Source: an uncultured Clostridia bacterium
Lineage (GTDB): Bacteria; Bacillota; Clostridia; Christensenellales; UBA1242
Length of the DNA: 64,000 bases
Reading direction: 5' to 3'
Assembly (NCBI GenBank): GCA_934757845.1
Contig: CAKVLQ010000005.1
Location: 28,607 to 92,606, forward strand
The notes beneath the pieces are model-generated. The model saw nothing but the letters and a program-made list of their open reading frames with translations. It was not told the DNA's origin and searched no databases. The position numbers and the translations under genes are program-made. The stretch's first letter is position 1. Each line of letters begins with the position of its first letter. Below, piece by piece: positions 27,284-40,800 of this stretch.

Positions 27284-27311
27284 ATTATATCACAAAAAAT
27301 GCTTTTGTTAA
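27284..27311 (-). promoter_or_regulatory. mnmE promoter, abutting the start codon
   Basis: On the minus strand: TTAACA (27311-27306), 16-bp spacer, TATAAT (27289-27284) with an extended TGTGATATAAT, then TTAATT and the ATG. Confidence 0.72.
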
Positions 27312-27424
27312 TATAAAATTTAAAATTTGTTTTAGTTGTTTTCTTTTTTTATATTTATAAATTCTAAATTGTTAAACACTAAATTTTTGAATTTTTATTC
27401 GATTGAACAAATTTGGAAAAACTA

Positions 27425-27453
27425 TTGCAAAATAAAATTTTGTATGTTAAAAT
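27425..27453 (+). promoter_or_regulatory. Promoter of the single-pass protein at 27507
   Basis: TTGCAA (27425-27430), 17-bp spacer, TAAAAT (27448-27453), upstream of an AGGGGAA ribosome site. Confidence 0.65.
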
Positions 27454-27506
27454 CAAAATATAAAAAGATTTTTGCGGAGAAAATAAAAAATCAAGGGGAA
27501 CATAAT

Positions 27507-28691
27507 ATGTTAAATGAATTTGACGACATTGAAATTAAGGTTATGGACGATTTGAGTGTTGAAACAAAAGATGGAAATCAAAAAAACGATAGCCAAGCGT
27601 TTGGGGTTTCAAAACTAAATGAAGAAATTGAACTTGAAAAACAATCAAGAAAACTTGCAAAAAACAACATTGAAAACTTTAAAAAATCTCAAAAACCAAA
27701 AAAATCATTAAAAACCAAAATTTTGGCGTGGGGATTGGGTCTTGGAATTTTTGCTGGAGCGGTTGCAGGTGGCACAGCACTTTATAAAGACCAAACAACT
27801 GGCAATGGTGCATATAATGATGTGCTAAAATCAAAGTATGAAAAAGTTGATGAAACACTTAATAAAAGGGTTTTTGGAGATGCTCATTCTTTTGATAGTG
27901 CAAAGAATAAAAAAATAAATTCTATCAATTTTAAAGAAGTTGGCGATGAATTTGCAAATCTTGAAATCTATACAGAAGCCGAACAAGATTATAGCGACAG
28001 AACAGACAAACTGCAAGGGACTTCAAAATATAGTGTTCTTAAAAAATATTATGATAGTTTGGTTGATGCTGAAAGTTCAAATAATATGATAACCTATCTT
28101 GATTGCTTGAATGAACTTTTTGAAAATATGAATTTTGAAAGTTTTGACTATTCAAATAAAATTTCAAATCTTAAAGGAAATTGGTGTTTGCCACTTGGTG
28201 AAGACAATATCAACAAACTTTTTGCTTTGGACTTTGAAAAAGAAGGAATTGTTAAACAAATTGGTTTTTTGCCATTTAATATTGAAGTTGTTGATTGGAC
28301 CCATGATGTTGAAGCGGGTGTTATTAACTATACTTACAAATTGTCGGGCATAAGTTATTGTGAAACAACATTTGAAAGCCATGATGAAGTTAAAGAAAGC
28401 GACAGTTCGTTTGTTCAACAAGAATATAACAAAAATAATGTTAAAGCCTACTTTAGAGATTTTACATTTACTTCCTCACAAAAAAATGGGGCTTATTGCA
28501 CTAAACAAGAAAGATTGACAGAAGATTTAAAACTTTTTCTTTATGATGAAAAGTCAAATTTTGAAATAAAAACAACATATTTTGAAGAAACTAATGTGTT
28601 TAATCCACTAAAAGAATATGAAAATATGAAAAGTGGAAATTTTAATTATCAAAAACCAGATGATATTGATTTGAATGAATATAAAAAATAA
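27507..28691 (+). CDS. Single-pass membrane protein with extracellular domain, unknown
   Basis: This is about 394 aa from the ATG at 27507, which follows AGGGGAA. The longer in-frame extension upstream crosses the promoter and looks noncoding. Layout: an acidic then basic, probably disordered cytoplasmic N-terminus (1-71), one glycine-rich membrane helix (72-93, ILAWGLGLGIFAGAVAGGTALY), and a roughly 300-residue polar domain outside with strand-rich text (GVINYTYKLSGISYCETTFES). No family is recognised. It directly precedes the 21-kb surface-protein gene but has its own terminator. A partner role is only a guess. Confidence 0.75.
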   Translation: MLNEFDDIEIKVMDDLSVETKDGNQKNDSQAFGVSKLNEEIELEKQSRKLAKNNIENFKKSQKPKKSLKTKILAWGLGLGIFAGAVAGGTALYKDQTTGNGAYNDVLKSKYEKVDETLNKRVFGDAHSFDSAKNKKINSINFKEVGDEFANLEIYTEAEQDYSDRTDKLQGTSKYSVLKKYYDSLVDAESSNNMITYLDCLNELFENMNFESFDYSNKISNLKGNWCLPLGEDNINKLFALDFEKEGIVKQIGFLPFNIEVVDWTHDVEAGVINYTYKLSGISYCETTFESHDEVKESDSSFVQQEYNKNNVKAYFRDFTFTSSQKNGAYCTKQERLTEDLKLFLYDEKSNFEIKTTYFEETNVFNPLKEYENMKSGNFNYQKPDDIDLNEYKK

Positions 28692-28694
28692 TTT

Positions 28695-28723
28695 AAAACT
28701 GCAAATTTTTTGCAGTTTTTTTT
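28695..28723 (+). terminator. Terminator
   Basis: AAAACTGCAA / TTGCAGTTTT stem with a T run. Confidence 0.85.
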
Positions 28724-28788
28724 GTTGATTTTTAGTTAATAAAATTTAAAAAAATAATAAAAAATATCAAATTATAGCCCTAATTGTT

Positions 28789-28816
28789 TTGCGAAAAAAA
28801 AGTTTTTTTATATAAT
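28789..28816 (+). promoter_or_regulatory. Promoter of the giant surface-protein gene
   Basis: TTGCGA (28789-28794), 16-bp spacer, TATAAT (28811-28816). The leader carries a small GTGC / GCAC hairpin (28839-28852) before the CAGGTGAG ribosome site. Confidence 0.6.
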
Positions 28817-28870
28817 TATTATATAATAAATAATTTTAGTGCGATTTAGCACAATAAAAACAGGTGAGAT

Positions 28871-31800
28871 ATGGAAAATAAAAAGATTAAATATCCTTTT
28901 AAAAACTTTGTTAAAAACATTATTGTTGGCATAATTTTGATGCTTTCAGTTTTTTTCATGGTGCCAATAATAAATGGTTTTTCAAATAATGTTGCCGGCG
29001 ATGATGTTAATGCGGCAGGTTATGCAACAATAAAGTGTTATGGATATCAGCCAGATGGTTCAATAAAAGAACTAAATACGTATAATCAGTGGTATAAATA
29101 TTTGTTTAACAACTGGGACCCTTGGGCGTATCCGACTGGAGATGGAGACGCTGTTCGGTTGGGTTGGAAGGATGGCGCAAATAAAATACCTGCTGGAATT
29201 AATTATGAAATTAAAGACAATGGTGGCGCAGGAGCAAACGATTATTATGTTATAGGAGCATTTTGGGGAACAGGTGGAGATTTTAGTGTAGGTAATCTTG
29301 CTCATTTTGGCAACACCATGACATTTGCCTCAGGATACTCATATTCTCTACTTTTTAGCACAAATGCTGATAGAATAGTCCCAAAAGTTACAAATTATAT
29401 GAGCGTTGGTGACTTTGAGTGGCAATCTAATTATCCAATAAAAGCGGCAAATTATACATATTCTCATAACGAAGTTTTTAATGGTAATAAAATTACTCTT
29501 GGTAAAAATCCGAATGTTGACAAATCATACATGGACAATGGCGAAAAGCATATCCCAAAGATTGATTTTGAGTCAAGTTGTAATTATGCAGGTTTCGCAG
29601 GACAGCTAAAAGCAAGAAGTGATTTTAATTCTTCTTTGATTCAATCTGGAAAAGAATATTATACCTGGATTTCTTATAGCAACACATCAAGTGGTGGTGT
29701 AAAAAATTTTTTAAATTTTTGTGATGCAAATGGATATCAGAGAAGTTCTGTTGAAGTTGATTGCGATATTGAACAAACTGGTGATAGGAAATGCAATGTG
29801 AATTTTCATGTGCAATTAAAACAAGTTTTTTCGCCAGACGATAAAAAAATAAGCAGCGGCCTTATTGATAAAAAAATTCAGTTTAATATATATGACCAAA
29901 AGGACTTACAATTGTTTGCTGATGAAGTTAATGATGGCTTTTTGAATAATGTAACATCCAATTATCGTGCAGTGTTGCAAAACAATATTTCTTCTTATGC
30001 AGGCGACCCTATTGGAAAAAATAATGGAGATGGTGCTTTTAAAGGCGAGTTTGATGGGAATAACTTCAAAATTGAAACAGCGAAAATTAATCCAATTACG
30101 AAATGGGTAGAGTATAGTTGGCAATCAACTGGCAGCGACTTATCAGTGGAAGGGGACTCTTATCAATGTAATGTTTCTGACTTTGGTTTTTTTGGATACA
30201 TTAATTACGGAACAATCTCCAAGTTAAAATTTGGAACGATTGGAGTTAACCCATATGATTCTTTGGGGGTTCAATATGGCGTAGTTTCTGGTAGTGAGCC
30301 TAATCGTATAACGGAAAGCAATAGTACATATTTAATTCCTTATTCTGATTCTAGTTTTAATTCTAAATTTGGTGCTATTTGTGCCATGAATAATGGTGGC
30401 ACGATTTCAAATGTTCAAATTGATACTTGGGCGTGTGATATTAAATTATATACTTCGGCTGGAATTAAGTGTGGTGCATTTGCGGGTGAAATGAATGGTG
30501 GAAAAATCTCTAATTGTTCTATAAATTCATTTACTGTTTCTGTAAATAATATGAGTAGTTCAAATGCAACTACCGCAAATGACTATAACTTTGGTGGGAT
30601 TGCTGGATATATTGAAAACTCAACAATTGAAAGTGCAACAATTCAAACATATAATGTTAACGAAAGTTCTTGGCAAAAACATGATGGGCATGCTTTTTAT
30701 GCGGGTGGAATTGTTGGGAGACAAATTAATTCAATTTTGAATGATTGTCATGTTAATGGTGGAACACAAAATTTTACAAACATATACCATACAGAATGGG
30801 CTGGTATTGGCGGAATTAGTGGGCATGTTAAGGGTAAGAAAAGCGGTTATTCAATATTTAATTGTTCAAGTTCAAGTATAATAAAGATTGATGGTATGGT
30901 TGGTGGTTCGGGTGGCAACAAAAATTCTGACTATATATGTGTTGGTGGAATTGCGGGTATTGCAGACAGCACATCAATATCAAAATCTAGTTATGATATT
31001 GGTAATAACTCCATAATCTTTAAAAGCGGGGTATCGAAAGGTGGAATATTAGCAGTTGTGTGGACAGAATCTTATGGCATTTATTTTGGTGGATTGATTG
31101 GAGCAAGTGGGGAAGAGAATAATAGCAATTCTAAGGTTTATGTGGATAATTCTTATTGCCATATTGGTGGCGGGGTTGATTCTTCTGACAGTACTATTGA
31201 AGCGTATGGCTTTGGTTTGTTTACAGGCTATAATAGGTATGACCTTTCACTTACATATTGTTATTCTGCTATTGGTCGTAAAAATTCTAACCAAACATTA
31301 AAAGTGCGGAATGAAGGCGCTCGTAGTTTGGGAGTGTTTGGAAGAAAAACAAGTGAAAATATTTCTGCAAACCAATGTTATTGGATAACAAACAATTTTG
31401 CATGTAATAAGGTTTCGGCCAGTTTGGGGCTAACCGAAGAAGTTGTGAATAACACAGTGCAAGATGCCAACATTAGTGCTAATCTTAACCAACTTTTTGC
31501 AGGTTATAGTCGCTCAAGATGGCGACAAATTTATAACACTGACCAAAATAACATAATGGCTCAAATTGGAAATTTTTTTAGCGAAAGCATGTATGTGCGT
31601 GATTATGACTCTTCTAAAAATTATACAAAAACCTGGACGGAAATGGTTGTCCAACCAATATATGGCTACAATTCTTCTATTCAAACAAATTGGGTAAATA
31701 ACGAAACTGCAGGACCTTTCTTGCTTTCAAATTATTCTGAATATAAAAACATTTTGATTGACTGCACAAAAACTGGTAGCGAAAGTATTGGTGTGCAAGG

Positions 31801-34800
31801 TTCAACAAACGGGTTTATCTATAAAGGCGGTAATAATGGTAGTGTTAAATATGTTTATGGAACACATATTAGCGATGACAAACCGTTTAATTTGCCAATC
31901 ATAAAAAGAAATGGGGTAGGAACAACAAAATATTCGCTATATCCAACTGGGTATAATGAAAATGGAGACCAATGCTTGATTAAAAGTTTGGCTGATATAG
32001 ATTATGGAAACACAACTATATATCCTGTTTGGGTTGATAATACACAAGAAACAATAATAAAATCTCCAGTTCAGTTGGCGATTAAGAATGGGAGCGAGTT
32101 CAGGCTTTACAATTCTAGTGTGACCAAAACGATTACTGTAACTTATAATGGTTCACAATATAGAATTTCTGTGACACAAACAGACAAAACAAAAGATGAC
32201 AGTACTGACTTTTATTGTTGGGAATATAAAGTTAAACCAGAAGTTGACGCTTGTCCTATTAATTTGGATATATTAAAACTGATTTTCTCAATAAAGCAAG
32301 TTTCGAATGATGGCACAACTAATGAATACGTTGGCACAGGTTTTGATTTTAGAATCAATGAAACACCATTTACGGCGTATCAATATGATAAGTCAGACAA
32401 TAAATTTAACATAAACTATGTTGACGGAACTGGGTTAAAAGATTTTTCTAGTTTTACTTCAAATGCAGAAGATTTTGTTTGGGGTGCTTCGTTATACGTT
32501 CATGTGTTTAGAAACATTCAGGTGTATTGCGGTGTGGCGGATACAAGTGTTAATTCGCAACCTGTTAGTGGCACTTCGGGCGGAGTTTCTGGAAGTTTTT
32601 ATTTAACAAAATATTATGAGGTTAAACAAGCTCCTTTCTTTGTTACAGAGCGTGGAAATGGTTGCAATGCTTTGTTTGAAGGTTTTGAAAATATGACTAT
32701 TAATGGTTATAGTTTTGGCAACCTTTCTTGGCAAGGAAAAGAAACATGGACTGCTCTTGGTGAAATGAAAGTGCAAACTGACACCACTGGGCTTATTAAA
32801 GAAGTTAATAACACAAGTGGCACAGTGGGGACAACCTTTGTTTCTCACGCAAAAGGCAGTGGAGTAACTTCGTTTGCACAAGATAGTTATAAATGGTGGG
32901 ACGAAGACAGTGCACTTTATCCACTTTATACAATTTATGTTGAGCCAGAAAGAGAACTTATTGTTGAATATTACAACGAATATAATGTTAAATCAAAATA
33001 TATTGATGTTATTAAACTTAAACCGGGGGTTACTTCTTATTCGTTTAGTTCAACAAGAGAGCACATTAAAACATATAATGAAACTAAACTTGGATTTCAA
33101 AAGCGTTATGATTTTGTTGGTTGGAAATTATCAACCAATTATGGTGAAATAAGAATATATGCTGAACTTGAATTTGGAGTTCCTGAAGAATGGTTTACAA
33201 AAGGAACTGGGTTAACTGTTAAATTGTATCCAGTGTTTGTTACTAAAAATGGGGCAAGCATTAAAGATGCGGTTTTGAAGAGCTCGCAAAAAAGTTTTGG
33301 TTCAACTTTTGATGTTGAAACACCAGAAGATTTGATTTATTGCACATATTTAACTAATTTTGAAAAAGAAACTTATTTTGACTTAAATATTAACATTAAA
33401 AACAATATTAACATGAGTGGTTATGAAAATTTAATGTCGATTGGCAGTGGCATTTATGCTAGTGGAGATTATTCATCGACTGGTGGTTATATTGTTCACC
33501 ATAATTATTACAGTGGAACTATTAATGGTAATGGCAATATTATTTCTAACCTAAAAATTTATGGCGAATATTATGCAAGAAGAATTGCCTTTGAAAAAGA
33601 CACAACAAACACTTATCCACTTAAAATTTATTATTCTGCAGCAAATACTTCTTATGAAAGCAGCAGAGTAAGACTTCCAGATATTGGTTTTGTTGCAAAT
33701 GCAATCAATGCAAGGATAAAAGGTTTAAACTTGGTGGATATTAACTTTAATGTAAACAAAAGTCAACTTGCAGATTATATCAATTATATGGGTGGAATTA
33801 TTGGCTGTGCAGTTTCTTGCGAAGTTAAAAATTGCCTTGTTAGCGGAAAAATTGGCTACGCAAATAGTCTTTACCAAGGTGGAATTATAGGTGAACTTTC
33901 AAATGCAACTGATGATTCGGTTATAAGCGAATGCGTTACAAAAGTTACATTATCAAGCGACAGTTGGGTTGGAAGTATTGTTGGGTGTATTCAAGAAATT
34001 AAAAATAGCACAGTTGCAATTTATTCTTGTTTTGACCTTTGCTATTCAAAAAACAGCACAAAAACCACTTGGCTTAATTTGGGTAATGGCTCGGGCGTGA
34101 ATGTAAGTTTGTATAGATATGGCTTTATTGGTTATTTTGCTTTTGATAGCGAAGGTAACTGGGGAACTAATGTTGAAATTGGATATGGCTACACAAGCAC
34201 AGGACATCTAAATATAACCAAAGACCAACGTGTTTATTCAGGCTCTTCCTCACTAGGCGAATTTAAAGGGACATATAATGCAGGAACACTTTTAACAAAT
34301 GGTGCAAATTCAAGGCTTTGGAGTTCATATCTTAAAAATTTGACCGATTCAAATGGAAATGCTATTTGGGCAAAAGATGAAGAGGTTAATGGTGGGCTTC
34401 CTTATTTGGTTAACACAGGTATTGTTAAAAAGAATTATGTTATTGATGCGAATAGCAATGGTGATAAATATGTATTCACACCAGAAGATAAAGAACATTT
34501 AACCTCGGCAGGAGCAACAAAAACCGTTGTTGATGGAAGCGAATATTATTCTGTTTCAAAAGACTATTTTATTCTTGATATGCTCCCTTATTTTGGTTAT
34601 AAAAATGCTGAACAATTAGCAAATTCATTAATTTCTTATTATGACAAATATGTTAATGAAATTAAGAAAAATGGTGTGGTGTTCAACACTCTTGAAGGAT
34701 ATGATTTTAATAATTTCTATGTTGCGGGGTATACCGGAAGCCAAACAGTGAATAAGGCTGTTATTGTTGATTTCATTTTGTATGGTAACGGCAATATTTA

Positions 34801-37800
34801 TTGTGATTTTAGTCCAAAAACAATTAATGTTAGGTATAAAATTTCAATGGGAAGCGAAAGTGCAACTGTAGACTTTGGGACTTGTTTGTTTGGTGACGAA
34901 ATTAGTCTTGACGAACTTGATATTTTTGCATTGCCTGAAAATGTTAGAAACTTATTGCAAGGCAAAAAGATTAATAACTTTAAACTTTATCTTCCACAAA
35001 AAGATATATATCTAAAACTTGACGCATCGGGAAATCTTGTTTATAGCGGAAGTTACTCTAATGGAACTTACACCAAAAACGGCTATGGCACATTTAATTT
35101 TGATGACAAAGTTAAAGTTCAATTAATTGATTTTGCTAATAGCGGAGTTTATAACCTTGAAATTGTTATTGACGAAGATGTATGCGCAGATGTTTTGTTT
35201 GTTTTAAACTTCTATGAAGGTAAGAACATTAGCGGAACTAGCATTCCATTTAATGCCTTTGTTTATGACAATAGTTCAAATAAATTTGTTATAGACCTTG
35301 AAAATGGGGATACTAACAGCATTGAAGCATATTTTGGTGATGTCCTTTATGGATATGGTATTAATTTGCTTCCAGAAATTGAGGCTATTGGAATTGACTT
35401 TAAAGGTTGGGGATATTATGACCAAAGTGGAAATCTTGTTTCATTTTGGACAAAATCAAATGAAATCACAATGCCTGATATCAGGTTTAGCCCTTATAAT
35501 GGAATTGATGATGGAGAATTCTATTATTTAGACTTATATCCAATTGGAACAAAAAATGTTTATGAAATAACTTATTATGACGGCTTTGGATATGACAAAA
35601 CTCAAAGTGATGTTAATTTGAGTGTTATAACTTATCATAGTCCAAAACTTGGATATAACGACAATATTACGCTATATTCGGCTGACGATTTGGCAATGTA
35701 TACGCTTGTTAAAAGCCATGAAGGAAATTATATTTCAAAATTCTCGTTTAAACAAGCAACAATAAACGCAATTAACAACTTAACCGAAAAAGAAAATGAT
35801 GCAGTGCTTGAAAGTGTGGCTTATTATATTGCTCAATATAATATAAAAACCAAACTTACAGACACACTAGCAGATAAATGTATTAAAGTTATTAATTATA
35901 TGTTTAATAATAATATAGAATTTAATTACTTTATTCCACGAAGTTTGGGACTTATTTGTGAGTATAACAAAGACGATGTTACTTTAAAAATTAATCTTAC
36001 AAATGACGATACAACCGATATTTATTATACTATTACCGATTTTGAAACCGATGAAACAACAAAACCACAGATTATTAGTTTTGAAAACAAAATTGCAGAA
36101 ATAAAAGTTACTTATGGAAATATTGTTAAACTTTATGCTAACCTAACAACTGGCAAAAGAATAAACAGCATAACAAACAGTGCAAGCAAAACCGAAGTTA
36201 GTTCGTTTACAACTGTTGGCACAAATGCTGAAACATTTGCAAAAGAAATTTTGCCTTTGCTTCGAGAAGTTAGGGTTGGAAAAGACAATGTTGGAATGGT
36301 TGAAAGTTTGACTGTTAGTTTCAACATTGAAAATATTGTAACAAATTCACTTACCGAAGATACTGACGGCTATTATATGATAAGTTCAGAAGCCGACCTT
36401 GTTGAATATGCAAAAAATGTTGGAAATCCAAAATATCCAAAAGCAAAATTAACAAACGATATCAACATTACAGGCACAAAAATTAATATATATAGTTTAA
36501 GTAATGGCTTTGTTTTGGACGGTCAAGGATATACAATTAATGGCTTTACTTGCTTTAATCCAGAAGTAATTCAATCAAAATCGGGAAGTGAAACTTATGT
36601 AAACTTACCATTCGTATATGCAAACTATGGAACAATTAAAAATATTAACTTTGATAACCTTTGCATTAATCTTGATTATTCAAATCTTTTATATTTTGGA
36701 TTGTTTGGTTGCAACTATGGAAACATTGAAAATATAAACATTTTAAGTGGAAATGTTATTATTAATGACAATTATCAAACTTGGTCGCAAACAAGTGCTT
36801 TTGTTAGCACTCTTGTTGCTCTTAATGGCTATGGCGCAAACATAAAAAATGTTAGCGTTAACGCAAACTTGATTGTTAGTGGCAATAACAATATAGCAAG
36901 CGGACTTGTTTGTGGCTATAACATGGGCACAATTCAAAACGCAGTTGTTAAAGGAAAAATTGACAACAAAAATTGCACAGGCACAAAAAATTATGCTGGT
37001 TGTGTGGTTGGACAAAACTATAACGGAAAAATCAACACTTGTGTAATTGACTGCACAAATTCTGGAACAGTTTATGGAATTGTTGGGTGTGAAATAAGTA
37101 GTAATCCAAAAGGACTATATGAAGGCGTTGTTTATTATGGAACATCAACATTAAGATGGTCAAATGTGGCTTTGACAACTTCAACTGACTATCCAACTTG
37201 CAAAACTTTGTCAAAAACAGCAAATTATTCAACACTATCCACTCAAAAACAAACTACTTTTGCTGGCTTTGAAGATTTAATTATTGCAGCAAATTGCAAT
37301 ATGATAAGATATGAATTTATTGTTAAAGGCGTAAATATTCAACTTGTTGATATTAACATTGAAGATAATGTTGACGAAGCGATTAAGGCTGAAGTGAAAC
37401 AAAAAATCAATTCAAAAGAAGTTTTGAATAACAACATATTAATTTATCTTCCACTTGCAAACAAATTTGCATTCAATAGTCTTGACTATGCAAGCAACTT
37501 GCAAAATTATTCTATTAATCTTGATTTGTTAAAATCAAACGCAAGCATTGCAAACTTGTTTAATATTTACTCAAAACTAAACGATGACACAGAACAACAA
37601 ACAAGAATTGTAAATGTTTCTGGTTCAAGAGTAACGCAAGTTGACAACATTGTTTATAGATATGAAACTGCAGTTTGCACAAAATTCTCGTTTAACTTGT
37701 CTTATAATTCTTCAAGTAAGTTTACAAAAGAAGAATTAACATTCATTCAAAACGGAATAAAAGTTTATGTTAACAAATCAAAAAATCCAAATCCTGTTAA

Positions 37801-40800
37801 TTTGGTGTTTAATGATGACGGCTCGGTTATTTTAACAGATAGCGAACTTAACATTGTTCAAATCCGCTTTTTTGACCAAATTGAAATTGATTTTGATTTG
37901 CCAAGTTTTGCTATTTTGTCATCTACTGGTGTAACACTAAACAACAACAAAATTGTAGATTCTGCAAAACAACAAAAATACAACTATGTTTTGAACATTA
38001 GTGCAAATCAAGATTATCGAGTTAATGCCGATATTGAGCGTGGAAAAACTGTTCTAACGCTAGATTTAGGGTTGAGCAAATTAACCAATGAAACCGAAAA
38101 GGCAAAAATTGGATTTAATGATAACTTTATAACTCAAATTTTAAAACAAAAATATGGACTAAATGCACAAATCAATTCTCAAAATCAACTTGAAATTGAA
38201 ATTGATGCTGAATTTAATGGCACAAAATTTGTTTATAATCTTCCAAGTTTGATTGATGGGCTTGATAAAATAATTAATTATATTGATAACGGAATTAATT
38301 ATGTGTTTAAAGGTTTTGTTGATAGCAAAAATATTTATTACTATAATCAAAACTTTGAAAAACAAAAAACAGAAATTTCCGAGTCTACACTTCTTACTGC
38401 AAACTTTGAAAAAGTTCAATATAAAGTGATAATTGACACTCTTGGTGGCAAATGCTATTTTACAAGTTATAATGGATACTCTGTTTCATCAAACAAAGCA
38501 CAAAAAACAATTAAGTTTGACGACAAAATGACTGTTCCAAATCCAAAAATGAACAGTGAAGGTTATAGTTTTGTTGGTTATAAAATTAAAAATGGACCAA
38601 CAATTTCAACTGCAACGCTTAACGCTTCGGGGGATGTTATAACTCATAATTTTGTAACAGGCTATGACACATTAAATCAAAATTACACAATTTTTGATGA
38701 AAATAAACTATTTGAAATTGAACTTGTTCCTGTGTTTGAAGAAACCGAATTTACACTAACTTTTGAAAGTGGCAAAACAGACGATTTTGAAACTTATTTG
38801 TTCTTTAATTCGAACGCAAGCACAAAATATGATACAGTTAAAATTGACAACGTAACAATTTCAAAAATTTTAGATGAAGAGTTTGAAATTCCACATGGTT
38901 TTAAATCTCATGGTGAATTTTTGGGATATAAGTTGCAAAACACTACTGATGACAATTTGGTGATTAAATTTGAAAATGGCTCTTTTGTTTATGACGCAAC
39001 AAATTTGATTGGAAACAAAACTTTTGTGGCTGTATATAACTTTGAGCAAATTCAAGTTGAAATTGTGGCTTTAGACACAAATTCTGCAAAGACTTTGGCT
39101 TTTGTTGTTGAAAAAACAGGGGACGCAAAAAATTTGCAGTATAAAAACGGAAAAGTTGTGTTTGGAGTTCTTTATGGCACAACAAATTTCACTCTTCCAA
39201 GCATAAAACTTTCAAACGACAATTATTTGTTTGATAACTTTGTAATTGAAAATGAAATTTATACAACTGATTATGTGTTTACAAAAAATGTTGAAATCAA
39301 CATAACCGCAAAATATAAAATAACACTAGACACAAAAGGCGGAGAAATATTAAACAGTTATTCAAGTTTTGATAAATTAACCAAAAATGATAATCAATAC
39401 TATTTCTATGCTGACTTTAATGAAAACCTAGTTCTTCCAAAAACAGACGAAGTTGAAAGAGTTGGCTTTACACTTGTTGCAACCAAACTAGAAAATGTTG
39501 CAATTTCAAGTTTGATAGTAAATGGTCCAGCAGTAATAGATTTTGAATATGAAGGCAACACTTATATACTAACTCTTGATGCAAGCGGTGCAGACCTTCC
39601 AGCAACATTCATTAGTGAATATGTTGAAAGTTATGAAAAACAAACTCAAAGCACAGCAACGCTAAAAGTTGCACACGGAACAAATGTTCAAACACTCAAT
39701 GAAGCATTAAAAACAATGAATTTAACAAAGAGTGGATATACATTTGTTGACTTCGATTTTAGTGAAACAGGAAATGAAATCACTTCTAACGGAACGATTG
39801 TTGCAAACTTTGTTCAAAACAATTATACTATTGTGATTTATGACAATGACGGCACAGAACTTGGAAGCATTACAAAACATTATAATGACGCAATAGAAAG
39901 TTCATTCTTTGAAAATATCACAAATGAATGTAACTCAAAAGCCGAAAGAGAAGGCTTGACATTTAATGGGTTAAGTTTAAACCAAGCAGAATTTGAAAAC
40001 TTTGACGCTATTACAGTAATGCCACTTCTTGAAAAAGAATATAGTCAAACAACAGCCAATGGAAATAACTTTACATTAAAACTTTATGCAAATTATAGCA
40101 TCAAAAAATTGAATGTTGTTATCAAAACAAAAGATATTAACTCAAACAAAGTTCTTGACTTTGTTTTAGAGAACCTAAATAGTTTAAGCGGTTTTGAAAC
40201 TGAAATTTCTTCAAATGAAATAAAATTTGTTGTTGACTATGGCACAACAAATCTAACACTTCCAAGCATTACACTAACTGATAACAACTATATGTTTGAA
40301 AGTTATGTTGCTGGTGGAAATGAATACAAAGCAGAATATAAATTTGTTGAAGACATTGAAATTAACATTACTGCAAAATATAAAGTAACCTTTGAAACCA
40401 AAGGTGGAGAAATATTAAGCACTTATTCAAGTTTTGATAAATTAACCAAAAATGATAATCAATATTATTTCTATGCTGACTTTAATGAAAACCTAGTTCT
40501 TCCAAAAACAAACGAAGTTGAAAGAATTGGCTTTACACTTGTTGCAACCAAACTAGAAAATGTTGCAATTTCAAGTTTGAAAGTAGAAGGTCCAGCAGTA
40601 ATAGATTTTGAATATGAAGGCAACACTTATATACTAACTCTTGATGCAAGCGGTGCAGAACTTCCAGCAACATTCATTAGTGAATATGTTGAAAGTTATG
40701 AAAAACAAACTCAAAGCACAGCAACGCTAAAAGTTGCACACGGAACAAATGTTCAAACACTCAATGAAGCATTAAAAACAATGAATTTAACAAAGAGTGG

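Noticed and set aside
27336..27506. 57-codon extension of the gene at 27507
   Set aside because: It spans a good TTGCAA-17-TAAAAT promoter, and the ATG at 27507 has its own ribosome site.
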